Shown here piece after piece: positions 45,366-53,280 of a DNA stretch of 64,000 nucleotides. The notes beneath the pieces are model-generated. The model did no database searches. It had not been told where the DNA came from and saw only the letters and a program-made list of their open reading frames with translations. The DNA comes from Candidatus Megaera polyxenophila (GTDB lineage: Bacteria; Pseudomonadota; Alphaproteobacteria; Rickettsiales; Rickettsiaceae). The DNA lies in NCBI GenBank assembly GCA_037101405.1, contig AP017964.1:930001-994000 (forward strand), written 5' to 3'. The position numbers were made by a program, and so were the translations under genes. Numbering within the stretch: position 1 is the first letter of the stretch; each line of letters starts with the position of its first letter.

Positions 45366-45649
45366 CTGCAAGAGTATATCTGCTTCTCAATTCTTTGGAG
45401 TATTGTAACTATTAGGACTATCGTTGAAGTTTTCTGTTGACTTAATTTTTGTCCTATTTACTTATTTTACTTAAATTGGAAAATCATATTTAACCTTACT
45501 ACCCTTTAATTATTATAACTAACTGATAAGAGTTCTGCTTACGATAAAGTAATATATAATAGGAGTGGTGGGGTAAAATGCTTATAACAAACAGGTTGTT
45601 AATTAATCGTAGAATTTATTACCTCTAACTCTTAATTTTTTAATAAGTA
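45366..45649. other. Intergenic region without recognisable genes
   Basis: Between the M61 peptidase and the antitoxin promoter I see no reading frame longer than 20 codons with a plausible start and no RNA gene. The sequence is AT-rich with scattered stops in all frames and may be decayed DNA linked to the gene relics downstream. Confidence 0.4.
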
Positions 45650-45683
45650 TTGACATAGTATGTACAAATATGGTAAATTGTAC
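45650..45683 (+). promoter_or_regulatory. Promoter with overlapping operator for the antitoxin gene
   Basis: A consensus -35 (TTGACA, 45650-45655) and a -10-like TAAATT (45674-45679), spacing 18 bp, precede the antitoxin gene. An inverted repeat, GTACAA at 45662-45667 and TTGTAC at 45678-45683, overlaps the spacer and -10. RHH antitoxins usually repress their own promoter from such palindromes, so this is a likely autoregulatory operator. Confidence 0.6.
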
Positions 45684-45712
45684 TAATCAATAATTAACCG
45701 GTATATCAAATA

Positions 45713-45964
45713 ATGAATACAATATTAGATAAATATGAACAAAATATTGAAGATAGTTTTAATGCTCAAAAGAGTATAAAGACTAAATCGTTAGTAGATA
45801 ATTTAAAGATAGCTGCTACTAAGCACTTAAAAAGCAAAAAATCTATTACTATAAGAGTTGCAAATCATGATCTTGAAGCGATTAAGATTAAAGCTTCAAA
45901 AATGGGTTTAGCATACCAAACTTATATTAATATGCTAATTCACCATGATGCCTCTAAGATTTAA
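45713..45964 (+). CDS. CopG/RHH-type antitoxin
   Basis: An 83-residue protein. The C-terminal half (about 42-78) is a ribbon-helix-helix: strand KKSITIRVANHD, helix LEAIKIKASKMGLA, helix YQTYINMLIHHD. This pattern is that of CopG-like antitoxins partnered with BrnT-like small toxins. The N-terminal half (AQKSIKTKSLVDNLKIAAT) would bind toxin. Downstream lies the matching toxin frame, interrupted by an amber codon (45979-46251). The promoter upstream has a palindromic operator. Confidence 0.8.
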   Translation: MNTILDKYEQNIEDSFNAQKSIKTKSLVDNLKIAATKHLKSKKSITIRVANHDLEAIKIKASKMGLAYQTYINMLIHHDASKI

Positions 45965-45978
45965 TTATTATTAGTAGG

Positions 45979-46251
45979 ATGAATTTTAAATAGAACTACG
46001 AGAAAAACTCTCAACTGCTAGAAACGAGAGGGATTGGTTTTGAAGAAATAATTCAAGCTATTTCCGAAGGGAATATATTAGATATTAGAAAACATCCTAA
46101 TGAACTAAAATATCCTGAGCAGAAAATTTTATATGTCCGTGTATTAGAAGAAGTATATGCTGTTCCATTTATAGAAGAAGAAAAAGACTGCTTTTTTCTA
46201 AAAACGCTATTTCCTACTAGAAAAGCAAGGAAAGAATTTTTAGGCCTATAA
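45979..46251 (+). pseudogene. BrnT-like toxin gene with amber stop at codon 5
   Basis: From the ATG at 45979 the frame reads M-N-F-K-stop, then continues open for 85 codons to a TAA at 46249. The rest fits a small BrnT/DUF4258-type RNase toxin: NYEKNSQLLETRGIGFEEII, then GNILDIRKHPNELKYPEQKILYVRVL (key part HPNELKYPEQ), VYAVPFIEEE and FLKTLFPTRKARKEF. The body is well conserved, and the stop at 45991-45993 replaces what is usually an aromatic residue. No good alternative start follows, so the toxin is probably silent while the antitoxin survives. ATG spacing from the antitoxin stop is 14 bp. Confidence 0.7.
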
Positions 46252-46269
46252 TATAGTTACATCTAGAGT

Positions 46270-46461
46270 ATACTTTACCACAACAATACGCAATTTCAAT
46301 TCGTCCAAAATCTGATGGTTTTCCTGTTTTTACAGAAGTGTTACGTCACGCAGGTGTTAAGAAACAGATGGTTTTTGCAATCGTATTGTATTAGGTATAT
46401 TTATTTAACAGAAGAAGAAGCTATTAGTTCAGCAAGGAATTCCTATTATAAAGGGTATTTA
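46270..46461 (+). pseudogene. Remnant of a small protein gene, frameshifted
   Basis: A decayed coding fragment: LPQQYAISIRPKSDGFPVF then TEVLRHAGVK in one frame, continuing after a shift near 46360 as RWFLQSYCIRYIYLTEEEAIS and ending NSYYKGYL at a TGA. It lacks a start codon. The 'RPKxxGFPxxxExLRxAGV ... YLT' pattern reminds me of DUF1398-type small proteins, but I hold that loosely. It lies between the broken toxin and the PBP1A gene. Confidence 0.45.
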
Positions 46462-46529
46462 TGAAATCAGTTTGCAAATTAGCTGTGTTACTTGCAGCCA
46501 AAAGCTAAGCACTAAAGCGTAACTAGGAC

Positions 46530-48929
46530 TTAATATATTTCCTCTGACGGATCTTCTTTTGGTAATATAATATTGTCCTGGATTTTTGAGAAAGGATCGA
46601 AAAAGTCTTCTAACTGGGTTTTACTTTCCAAATTCTTTAATTCTGTATCATAATAATTTGCTTTAAAAGCTTCTATTATTGAACCTTTTTCTGTTGATGG
46701 TTTACCAGTATCATAGTTTACTGGAATTAAATTAATTGATTTTGGTATCTCAAAATCAACAGATTCAATATCCTTGTAACCGTTATTCATAAAATTTATA
46801 AATATTGGGAGTGCAACAGTAGCGCCAGTTGCACTTTTTCCGAGGCTTCGAGGAATATCATAACCGATATAAGTACCTACTACTATTCTGGGGGTAAATC
46901 CTATAAACCAGGTGTCTTTCCCCTCGTTACTTGTACCAGTTTTACCGGCTATAACTTTAGGAATGATTTTTGCTGCCTGCCCAGTTCCTCTTTGGATTGC
47001 CCCCATTAAAATAGAAGTAATTTGATAATCTGTGGCATCATCGGTAATGATATGTCCTGACGATACTGGAATTATCGGCAGTAATGCATTGCCAGTTTCA
47101 TCATGTTTATATTCCTTACATTCCATACATTCCGTATAATCCCTACGGTAGAGGACATTGCCTTTTCTATCTTTAATTAATTCGATATAATGTGGTGTAA
47201 CTTTTCGTCCCTTATTAGCGATAATGCTATAAGCCATAGTCATCCGCTCGAGAGTGGTTTCCAGAGCTCCAAGAACAATTGAATGGATTTTTGGCGAGGG
47301 ATTATCGTTAATACCGAACCTTTTAAAGGTTTCAGCAATTTTTCTAAGACCTGCTATCTGTCCAACTCTAACAGTGATACTGTTACGCGATTTTTCCAAT
47401 CCTTTCCGCAGGGTCATTGTGCCCATAAATTTGTTGTCCCAATTTTTAGGTTTCCATACAGGCATTCCTGCGCCTTGATAAATTTCAATAGGAGAATCGG
47501 GAAATAAATCATTAGGTTTAGCACCATTTTCAAGGGCTGCTAAATAAACAAAAGGCTTGATTAAAGAACCAGGTTGCCTTTTTGCTTGGGTAGTTCTATC
47601 AAATTTGCTTATATCGTAATCATAACCGCCTTCTGCGGCCAGAACCCTTCCCGTATAAGGTTCAACTACCATTATACCGCCATTAACCTCTGGTATCTGT
47701 TGTAGTTTATAATCATTTTCTATTTTTTCGACTACTATAACATCACCGTTTTTAAGTAAATCCCTCGCTGAATTCAGATTTGTTTTTGTCCGAGCCATAT
47801 CCGCCAGTTTAATAAAGGCCGTTTTACCGTCACGTAATCCTATTTTTGCACGAGAGTTTTCAACGTTTAATACTACTGCGAGTTTGTAATGCCTTAACCC
47901 AACCGGTCTTGGAAGAGCTTCTAAATCTTTCTGCCAATTAGTTAAAGGGATATTCCTAAGAGGCCCTCTGTAACCTCTTTTCATATCATAAGTCTTAATA
48001 CCGAACCTTAAAGCGTTAGCGGCACTTTCCTGTAACTTGGAATCTACACAACTGATAATGGTTAAACCTGCTGTATAGAAATACTCTTCACCAAACATGC
48101 CTATTACTTCCGACCGCACTTGCTCGGCATAATAATCTGCATCTAGAGTCTGAACTTTATCTTGTTTAACGAGTTTTAGTGGTTCATTTATTGAGTCTCT
48201 TGCTTCTTTTTCAGTAATATATCCATCATCATACATGCGTCCGATTACGTAATTTCTTCGAGCTAGTGCCCTTTCGTAATTTTTCTCAGAGCCATATTGC
48301 GACGGGGCTTTGGGAAGCGAAGCCAAAAAAGCAGATTCAGCGATAGATAATTCTTCTACTGATTTGTTAAAATAACCAAGCGCTGCAGCTGCAACCCCAT
48401 AACCTTTTCCTAAAAAGAGCTGATTTAAATATAGCTCTAGAATTTGGTCTTTGGACAAAACCTGAGAAATCATATAGGAAAGTATGGCTTCTTTAACTTT
48501 CCTTTCAATCGACCTTTCCGAAGTTAATAGAAAGTTTTTTACAACTTGTTGAGTAATAGTTGATCCGCCCTCAAATCTAGTACCATTAATAACATGAGAA
48601 ACATTTGCAAATGCCGCTCTGATAATACTGAATATATCAATACCGGGATGACTATAAAAATTTTTATCTTCAGCTGCTATAAAGGCTTGTGCAAGAGACT
48701 TAGGTACGCTATTTATCGGGACAAAAATTCTCTTTTCTTTCGCATATTCTTCAATCAATTTTCCATCTGCTGAATAAATCCTAGTTACGCAGGGAGGATG
48801 ATATTCTTTTAATTGTGAATAATCCGGCAGATCTTGGCTAAAGTGCCATAGAATAGCAATTACAACTGCAATCCCCAAAATAGCAAGGGCTAAACTTAGC
48901 TTAGTTGCAAGGATTAAAAATCTAAGCAT
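46530..48929 (-). CDS. mrcA: Penicillin-binding protein 1A, bifunctional transglycosylase/transpeptidase
   Basis: A 799-residue class A PBP that polymerises and cross-links peptidoglycan. One N-terminal TM helix (about 8-29), then a GT51 domain with EDKNFYSHPGID and GGSTITQQVVKNFLL, an OB-like linker, and the transpeptidase domain with SLIK (nucleophile Ser, in RQPGSLIKPF), SRN in KSRNSITVR and KTGTSNEGKD. The C-terminal ~70 residues are charged. The LpoA-like activator gene lies 130 bp upstream on the same strand, a fitting partner. Confidence 0.95.
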   Translation of the reverse strand: MLRFLILATKLSLALAILGIAVVIAILWHFSQDLPDYSQLKEYHPPCVTRIYSADGKLIEEYAKEKRIFVPINSVPKSLAQAFIAAEDKNFYSHPGIDIFSIIRAAFANVSHVINGTRFEGGSTITQQVVKNFLLTSERSIERKVKEAILSYMISQVLSKDQILELYLNQLFLGKGYGVAAAALGYFNKSVEELSIAESAFLASLPKAPSQYGSEKNYERALARRNYVIGRMYDDGYITEKEARDSINEPLKLVKQDKVQTLDADYYAEQVRSEVIGMFGEEYFYTAGLTIISCVDSKLQESAANALRFGIKTYDMKRGYRGPLRNIPLTNWQKDLEALPRPVGLRHYKLAVVLNVENSRAKIGLRDGKTAFIKLADMARTKTNLNSARDLLKNGDVIVVEKIENDYKLQQIPEVNGGIMVVEPYTGRVLAAEGGYDYDISKFDRTTQAKRQPGSLIKPFVYLAALENGAKPNDLFPDSPIEIYQGAGMPVWKPKNWDNKFMGTMTLRKGLEKSRNSITVRVGQIAGLRKIAETFKRFGINDNPSPKIHSIVLGALETTLERMTMAYSIIANKGRKVTPHYIELIKDRKGNVLYRRDYTECMECKEYKHDETGNALLPIIPVSSGHIITDDATDYQITSILMGAIQRGTGQAAKIIPKVIAGKTGTSNEGKDTWFIGFTPRIVVGTYIGYDIPRSLGKSATGATVALPIFINFMNNGYKDIESVDFEIPKSINLIPVNYDTGKPSTEKGSIIEAFKANYYDTELKNLESKTQLEDFFDPFSKIQDNIILPKEDPSEEIY

Positions 48930-49059
48930 TAGTAACTGTATAATTTATTTTGATTTTTTAAATATAGAGATAAGTTCAAAAAAAGTCATTAATTATGTGA
49001 ATCTAATCTTTTTCAGAGTTAAGGTTAACTGCCCTATGCATTACTACTTTCAGCAAAAA

Positions 49060-50232
49060 TTAATTATTAGGAATTGATAAAACTTTTTCCTCTATCTCTG
49101 CTTTTGGATAGTTATCTTGTAGAGTGTATACTCCATTCTGCTTTTTGATAATTTCGTATTCACGCTGGGCTATAGAATCTATAAAATATAACTTGCCCGA
49201 TACACCCGAAAACTTTTTGGAACTTTTTAATCTAGTTAAAAAATCTTCCTGTCTGTAATTACCGATTATGTTACTTGCAACTATCTTTCCAGCATCATAA
49301 GCAAGAGCGTGCATAAAGGAGAAGTAATTTATGCCTAAAGTAGCAGCTCTTTGCTTTAGGTTGCCATTTTCCAGAGTAATTGATCCGGTGTAAATAATTT
49401 CAAATTGCTTATCATCGATTACATCTATTCTGTTATCGCCTGCGATAACAGCTTTTTTATCTAAATTAAAATTTTTTGCAAATTGGTATATCCTTTTTAA
49501 ATTTTCTGGGTCATCACCCACTATGACTACCGGCCTTTTCAAAATCTCATCCTGTTCATTTAAATTACTTACAGTATCAGAAACAATATTAACTGCTTTC
49601 TCTATATCTTCATCAGTATTATTATAAAATTCCATTCTACTAAGTGTTGCTTCTTTATTTGCTATAATATTCTGAATTATTTTGCTAACAATTTGTGTGT
49701 GTCTACCGGTTGGTAATAAAATTACATAATTCTTATATTCGTTATTTATTAGATAAGTAGTAATTTGTTCGATTTGTCTCATAGGAGCATGACCAAAGAT
49801 AAACATATTATTATCAGCTAATGTTGGGTCATTTGAAAGAGATAGAGCAATTACGTCTTTATCTTTGATCGCTGCAGAGAGAACCTTAGTATCTTTAGAA
49901 TATATCGGCCCAATTATGATCTTAATTTTTTGTTCTAATATTCTTTTAATGGATTCTTTTAATTTAATTTCATCAGAACAGTCATAAGAAGTTACTTTAA
50001 TTTTTGTTTTAGCGCCATCTCCTAATCCCATTTTTATCATTCCAGCGTATTGTTTTGCGAGTAATTCATTTTCACCAGATAATGGTAGTAAAAGCGCAAC
50101 TTCAGTAATGGTATTATTTGATAAGCTTTTTTTACTATTAGTGTTATTGTTACTAGATTCACAAGCAGTAAGAACCAATAGAAAACAAAAAGAAATAATG
50201 AATTTTGTAAATTTTTGTTTTATGTTGTTCAT
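49060..50232 (-). CDS. Penicillin-binding protein activator, LpoA-like lipoprotein
   Basis: A 390-residue lipoprotein (lipobox LTAC, Cys24) with a periplasmic-binding-protein fold: TEVALLLPLSGENELLAKQYAGMIKMGL, then KIIIGPIYSKDTKVL and DVIALSLSNDPTLADNNMF. This is the LppC/LpoA-type domain found next to rsmI in many proteobacteria, and rsmI is divergently transcribed 37 bp away. LpoA stimulates PBP1A from the outer membrane; the PBP1A gene follows. It lacks the N-terminal TPR domain of enterobacterial LpoA, as in alphaproteobacterial forms. A branched-chain amino acid-binding role is less likely. Confidence 0.85.
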   Translation of the reverse strand: MNNIKQKFTKFIISFCFLLVLTACESSNNNTNSKKSLSNNTITEVALLLPLSGENELLAKQYAGMIKMGLGDGAKTKIKVTSYDCSDEIKLKESIKRILEQKIKIIIGPIYSKDTKVLSAAIKDKDVIALSLSNDPTLADNNMFIFGHAPMRQIEQITTYLINNEYKNYVILLPTGRHTQIVSKIIQNIIANKEATLSRMEFYNNTDEDIEKAVNIVSDTVSNLNEQDEILKRPVVIVGDDPENLKRIYQFAKNFNLDKKAVIAGDNRIDVIDDKQFEIIYTGSITLENGNLKQRAATLGINYFSFMHALAYDAGKIVASNIIGNYRQEDFLTRLKSSKKFSGVSGKLYFIDSIAQREYEIIKKQNGVYTLQDNYPKAEIEEKVLSIPNN

Positions 50233-50269
50233 GTTATATTCCTAAATTTTAAGACAATTCTTATTTTAT

Positions 50270-51121
50270 ATGAATTTTAGACCCGGGCTTTATATAGTAT
50301 CAACTCCAATTGGTAACTTAAACGACATTACCATTCGGGCGCTTGAGAATCTAAAGAACTCTGATATTATTTTATGTGAGGATACCAGAATATCAGCAAA
50401 ATTACTAGCAAAACATAATATCACCGGCTCTCTTTCCATATATAATGACAAAAGTGATGAGACAACTCGTAAATACATAATAAAAAATATAGAAGCCGGT
50501 AAAGTTGTTTCTTTAATTTCTGATGCCGGAACGCCGTTAATTTCTGATCCCGGATATAAATTGGTTAGAGAAGTAAAAGAAAAAGGATATTTTATTGATA
50601 TAGCACCTGGGGTTTCTGCTCCGATAGCAGCATTAACTCTTTCGGGTTTACCCTCTGACCGGTTTATATTTGCTGGGTTTCTTCCCAAAACGGATATAGG
50701 AAGGGAAAAGGTTTTTTTAGAATTTGCAGAAGTCGATGCAACACTTATCTTTTTTGACAGATCTACCAGAATAGTGGATTCGTTGCAGGCTGCATTAAAA
50801 ATTCTCGGTAATCGAGAAGCTAATGTTTCTAGAGAATTGACCAAGCTCTTTCAGGAATCGAGAACGGTTGATATAGAAAGTTTAATAAAATATTACAGTC
50901 AGAATTTACCCAAAGGAGAGATAGTATTATTGATTTCCGGTAAAAAATCACTTGAATCATCTGAGGAAAAACTAATCACAGAAATTAAAAATTTACTTAT
51001 TCTGGGTACGCACACAAAAGGTATTACTCAACAATTGTTTCAAAAATACCACAAACATTACAAAAAAAGTAAAATTTATAAAATTTGTAATTCTCTAAAA
51101 GGAACAAAGCATAGAATCTAG
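50270..51121 (+). CDS. rsmI: 16S rRNA (cytidine(1402)-2'-O)-methyltransferase
   Basis: RsmI methylates the 2'-O of C1402 in the ribosomal P site. 283 residues of the tetrapyrrole-methylase fold: GLYIVSTPIGNLNDITIRAL at the N terminus, CEDTRISAKLL, SDAGTPLISDPGY and PGVSAPIAALTLSGLPSDRF (key part SGLPSDRF), FIFAGFLPK, and VSRELTKLFQES. Its start region with a tiny intergenic gap faces the LpoA-like gene. Confidence 0.96.
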   Translation: MNFRPGLYIVSTPIGNLNDITIRALENLKNSDIILCEDTRISAKLLAKHNITGSLSIYNDKSDETTRKYIIKNIEAGKVVSLISDAGTPLISDPGYKLVREVKEKGYFIDIAPGVSAPIAALTLSGLPSDRFIFAGFLPKTDIGREKVFLEFAEVDATLIFFDRSTRIVDSLQAALKILGNREANVSRELTKLFQESRTVDIESLIKYYSQNLPKGEIVLLISGKKSLESSEEKLITEIKNLLILGTHTKGITQQLFQKYHKHYKKSKIYKICNSLKGTKHRI

Positions 51122-51140
51122 TTTATTTTTTCTAAAAAAG

Positions 51141-51149
51141 TGCTATAGT
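51141..51149 (+). promoter_or_regulatory. Extended -10 promoter of the first small secreted protein
   Basis: TGCTATAGT at 51141-51149 is an extended -10 (TGn plus TATAGT) about 36 bp before the ATG at 51185. No good -35 precedes it, as is allowed for this type. It gives a short leader containing CAATTTAATTTATTTAAGGAG, which resembles the leader of the paralogue at 53281. Confidence 0.45.
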
Positions 51150-51184
51150 GTGTACACCAATTTAATTTATTTAAGGAGTTTAAA

Positions 51185-51370
51185 ATGTTAAGATTACTTG
51201 TTATTCTAGTTAGTGTATTTGCTTTATCAAAAGTTGCTTTTGCAACAGGTTCTGCTAAAGGTTCAGCTGAAACTACTCCTGTTACTGAAGTTAGCAAAGA
51301 TGCAGCGCTTCAGGATGATGCAACTGCAGAAAAAGAGTTGAATGAAAAAGGAAAAGGAAGCAAGAAATAA
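51185..51370 (+). CDS. Small secreted protein (61 aa), paralogue of the gene at 53281
   Basis: A 61-residue exported protein: signal peptide LLVILVSVFALSKVAFA (cleavage near residue 21), then a low-complexity mature part of Ala, Thr, Glu, Ser and Lys (TGSAKGSAETTPVTEVSK...KGKGSKK). No fold or function is recognised. Signal peptide and first mature residues closely match the protein at 53281-53484, and both have the same AAGGAGT ribosome-binding leader. Strong SD (AAGGAG) 9 bases before the ATG. Confidence 0.7.
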   Translation: MLRLLVILVSVFALSKVAFATGSAKGSAETTPVTEVSKDAALQDDATAEKELNEKGKGSKK

Positions 51371-51403
51371 TAATTTTTAGTTAAGCTTTCTAAGTTATAA
51401 GTG

Positions 51404-51521
51404 GTTCTATATGCTAAAGGTTAGTGTTATTATCTCTACACTATTCTTTTTTAACGTCGTGGCGGGATTAAGTATTACTAATACAAAAACCAGGCCATAA
51501 AATTAAAAAAGCATATAGAAC
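51404..51521. ncRNA. Candidate structured element closed by a 12-bp perfect stem
   Basis: GTTCTATATGCT (51404-51415) is exactly complementary to AGCATATAGAAC (51510-51521). Inside, TAGTGT/ACACTA near 51425-51447 and GTATT/AATAC near 51472-51484 can form further hairpins. It sits between the first small secreted protein gene and the IS, with no coding potential. It could be a small RNA, a 3' UTR structure or a miniature inverted-repeat element; I see no terminal duplication that would prove the last. Confidence 0.4.
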
Positions 51522-51567
51522 ACAACAAATAAAAAGTTCTAGCACATCGTTTAGCAGTTTAAGGTAG

Positions 51568-51574
51568 TATCAAT
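51568..51574 (+). repeat. Target site duplication, left copy (TATCAAT)
   Basis: TATCAAT immediately precedes the left terminal repeat and recurs at 53257-53263 just after the right one. The next base differs (A against T), so it may be an 8-bp duplication, usual for IS1595, with one changed base. Confidence 0.75.
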
Positions 51575-51595
51575 AAAAATTTTCGCAATCATCCC

Positions 51596-51624
51596 TTGAC
51601 ATTCAATAGATAATAGTTTATACT
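51596..51624 (+). promoter_or_regulatory. Transposase promoter within the left terminal repeat
   Basis: TTGACA (51596-51601), lying in the terminal repeat, is followed after exactly 17 bp by TATACT (51619-51624), a near-consensus sigma70 promoter 26 bp before the transposase ATG. Because the -35 is inside the repeat, the right end carries the same -35 facing inward. Confidence 0.65.
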
Positions 51625-51649
51625 TAGGTTTATAATAAGGTAAAGAATT

Positions 51650-52564
51650 ATGAACTTTTTTGAATTTAACAAACAGTTTCCTACTGAACTTGATTGTATA
51701 AAGTACTTTATCACAATTAGGTATAATAATAAACCCGTTTGCAGACATTGCGGGAGCGACAGATTAACACACAGAAGAGATACACCTAAAAATTTTCAAT
51801 GTATCTTCTGTAATAAAGGTTTCTCAATCTTCAAAGGGACAATATTTGAGAAGTCTGACACTGATTTACGTAAATGGTTTTATGCTATTCACTTGTTTTT
51901 AAATAGTAAAAAAGGTATATCAGGCTACCAACTAAAAAGAGAAATAGGCGTTACTTATAAAACGGCTTGGCGTATGCTTAAGCAAATCAGGCTTGCTATG
52001 GGTAATATTGAAAACCAGCAATTTTTTGGTACTTTAATTGAAGTGGATGAGACCTATGTAGGCGGTAGACCTAGGAAGAAAAACAATAGAGATGATGATA
52101 ACGATAACTTACCACCAGTAAATAAAAGGGGGCGTGGTACTAAAAAGAACGTTGTTGTTGGTTGTATTGATAAGATAAATAAGTCTGTATTTGCTAAAGT
52201 TATGATTAAAAACAACGATGGCAAGAAATTAACAGGTAAGCAGCTATTAGATGTATTGAATCAAGTTATAACCCAAGATAGCGTCATTATTAGCGATGAG
52301 TTCAAAGGATATAATATCCTCGGTAAGAAAACAAGCCATATCCATTTAAGAGTAGACCATACGAAAGAATATGTAGCCAGCGGTAACATTCACACCAACA
52401 ATATGGAGAACTTTTGGGGAACTCTAAAGCGTGGAATACTCGGCATATATCACCACGTATCAGCTAAGCATCTTCAAAAGTATGTTGATGAGTTTGCTTT
52501 TAGATATAATACTAGAGAAAATGGTTGTGTATTTAATTTGATTTTACAACAGGCGGTTTTCTAA
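51650..52564 (+). CDS. IS1595 family (ISXO2-like) transposase
   Basis: A 304-residue transposase. The N-terminal zinc ribbon has Cys31, Cys34, Cys51 and Cys54 (CRHCG and CIFCN). The ISXO2-like catalytic domain has Asp133 in EVDETYVGGRP, Asp216 in IISDEFKGYN and the HTNNMENFWGTLKRGI motif (Asn/Glu position near 251-253) that ends the DDN(E) triad of this family, then YHHVSAKHLQKYVDEFAFRYN. It is intact and uses its own promoter in the left repeat. The 3' end overlaps the passenger gene. Confidence 0.93.
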   Translation: MNFFEFNKQFPTELDCIKYFITIRYNNKPVCRHCGSDRLTHRRDTPKNFQCIFCNKGFSIFKGTIFEKSDTDLRKWFYAIHLFLNSKKGISGYQLKREIGVTYKTAWRMLKQIRLAMGNIENQQFFGTLIEVDETYVGGRPRKKNNRDDDNDNLPPVNKRGRGTKKNVVVGCIDKINKSVFAKVMIKNNDGKKLTGKQLLDVLNQVITQDSVIISDEFKGYNILGKKTSHIHLRVDHTKEYVASGNIHTNNMENFWGTLKRGILGIYHHVSAKHLQKYVDEFAFRYNTRENGCVFNLILQQAVF

Positions 52565-53174
52565 CGAATTGAATAGAGAGACTTCCATTTTCTAAACGAT
52601 TTAAAATACCTTCTATATGTACTTTATGATAAACTTCATATTTTTCATTATTTAAAATACCGTATTTTAAAGCAATAGTTGCTGTAATTTTTAAAGATTT
52701 AGCTATGTTTATATCTTTTACTTTAATTATCCCTGTCGCTGCATTAGAAAGGTAATAAGGTGGAAGTAAAACTGATGATTTATTTATTACATCTATTTCA
52801 TCTTTTTGATGTGTCTGACCATTAACAATTATAACTGTCTTTTCTTGGTCTAAAAAACAACTAATCACCTGAGTAGAACAGTTATAAACTGACATAGCAA
52901 TTCGAATGTTGTGTATATTATTATCTGGAAATTCTAATCTAGGTTCTGGAATTATCAATAATTTATCCTTAATACTATAATTTTGCTTACATTTATGTAC
53001 TAAATAAACGAGAGGTAGAGATAAAAATATAGCACCTAAAAACTGTTGCGTTAACATATAGTACCCCAAACTACTGCAAATAAAAGCAAAAGAAGGTAAT
53101 GCTTTACTGTCCAGCCAATCTTTGATATAATCACTGACAATAGTATTAGAAACTTGTTTAAAAAATTCCAACAT
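52533..53174 (-). CDS. IS passenger gene, membrane-anchored hypothetical protein
   Basis: A 213-residue protein inside the IS, not a transposase. Residues about 27-60 are hydrophobic, reading as one or two membrane spans (SFAFICSSLGYYMLTQQFLGAIFLSLPLVYLV, split by QQ). The remaining 150 residues alternate beta-like strands (NIRIAMSVYNCSTQVI, KTVIIVNGQTHQKDEI, SLKITATIALKYG) without a fold I can name. The C terminus is encoded antisense to the transposase end. Passenger genes are documented in some IS1595 members. It may be expressed from the right-end promoter. Confidence 0.7.
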   Translation of the reverse strand: MLEFFKQVSNTIVSDYIKDWLDSKALPSFAFICSSLGYYMLTQQFLGAIFLSLPLVYLVHKCKQNYSIKDKLLIIPEPRLEFPDNNIHNIRIAMSVYNCSTQVISCFLDQEKTVIIVNGQTHQKDEIDVINKSSVLLPPYYLSNAATGIIKVKDINIAKSLKITATIALKYGILNNEKYEVYHKVHIEGILNRLENGSLSIQFVRKPPVVKSN

Positions 53175-53256
53175 AATAAATTATTATAAAACTGACCAAA
53201 TATATCAGTAATATACAATCTATTATTGAATGTCAAGGGATGATTGCGAAAATTTT

Positions 53257-53263
53257 TATCAAT
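53257..53263 (+). repeat. Target site duplication, right copy (TATCAAT)
   Basis: TATCAAT directly after the right terminal repeat, matching 51568-51574. The following TTATTAAGGAGT is the original leader of the His-rich gene. Confidence 0.75.
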
Positions 53264-53280
53264 TTATTAAGGAGTCTGTT

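Larger units (their letters stand above)
51576..53256 (+). mobile_element. IS1595-family insertion sequence with passenger gene, complete
   Basis: The element is 1681 bp. Its two ends are perfect 33-bp inverted repeats: 51576-51608 and 53224-53256 (outer end AAAATTTTCGCAATC, inner part CCTTGACATTCAATA). A 7-bp direct repeat, TATCAAT, flanks both ends. It carries an intact ISXO2-like transposase on the plus strand and a convergent passenger gene on the minus strand, overlapping by 32 bp at their 3' ends. Identical ends and the intact transposase mean it inserted recently. It landed 24 bp before the ATG of the His-rich protein at 53281. Confidence 0.9.

Noticed and set aside
45579..45629. 16-codon frame with a GGAG-like leader before the antitoxin
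   Set aside because: Too short and without conservation evidence; it lies upstream of the likely antitoxin promoter.
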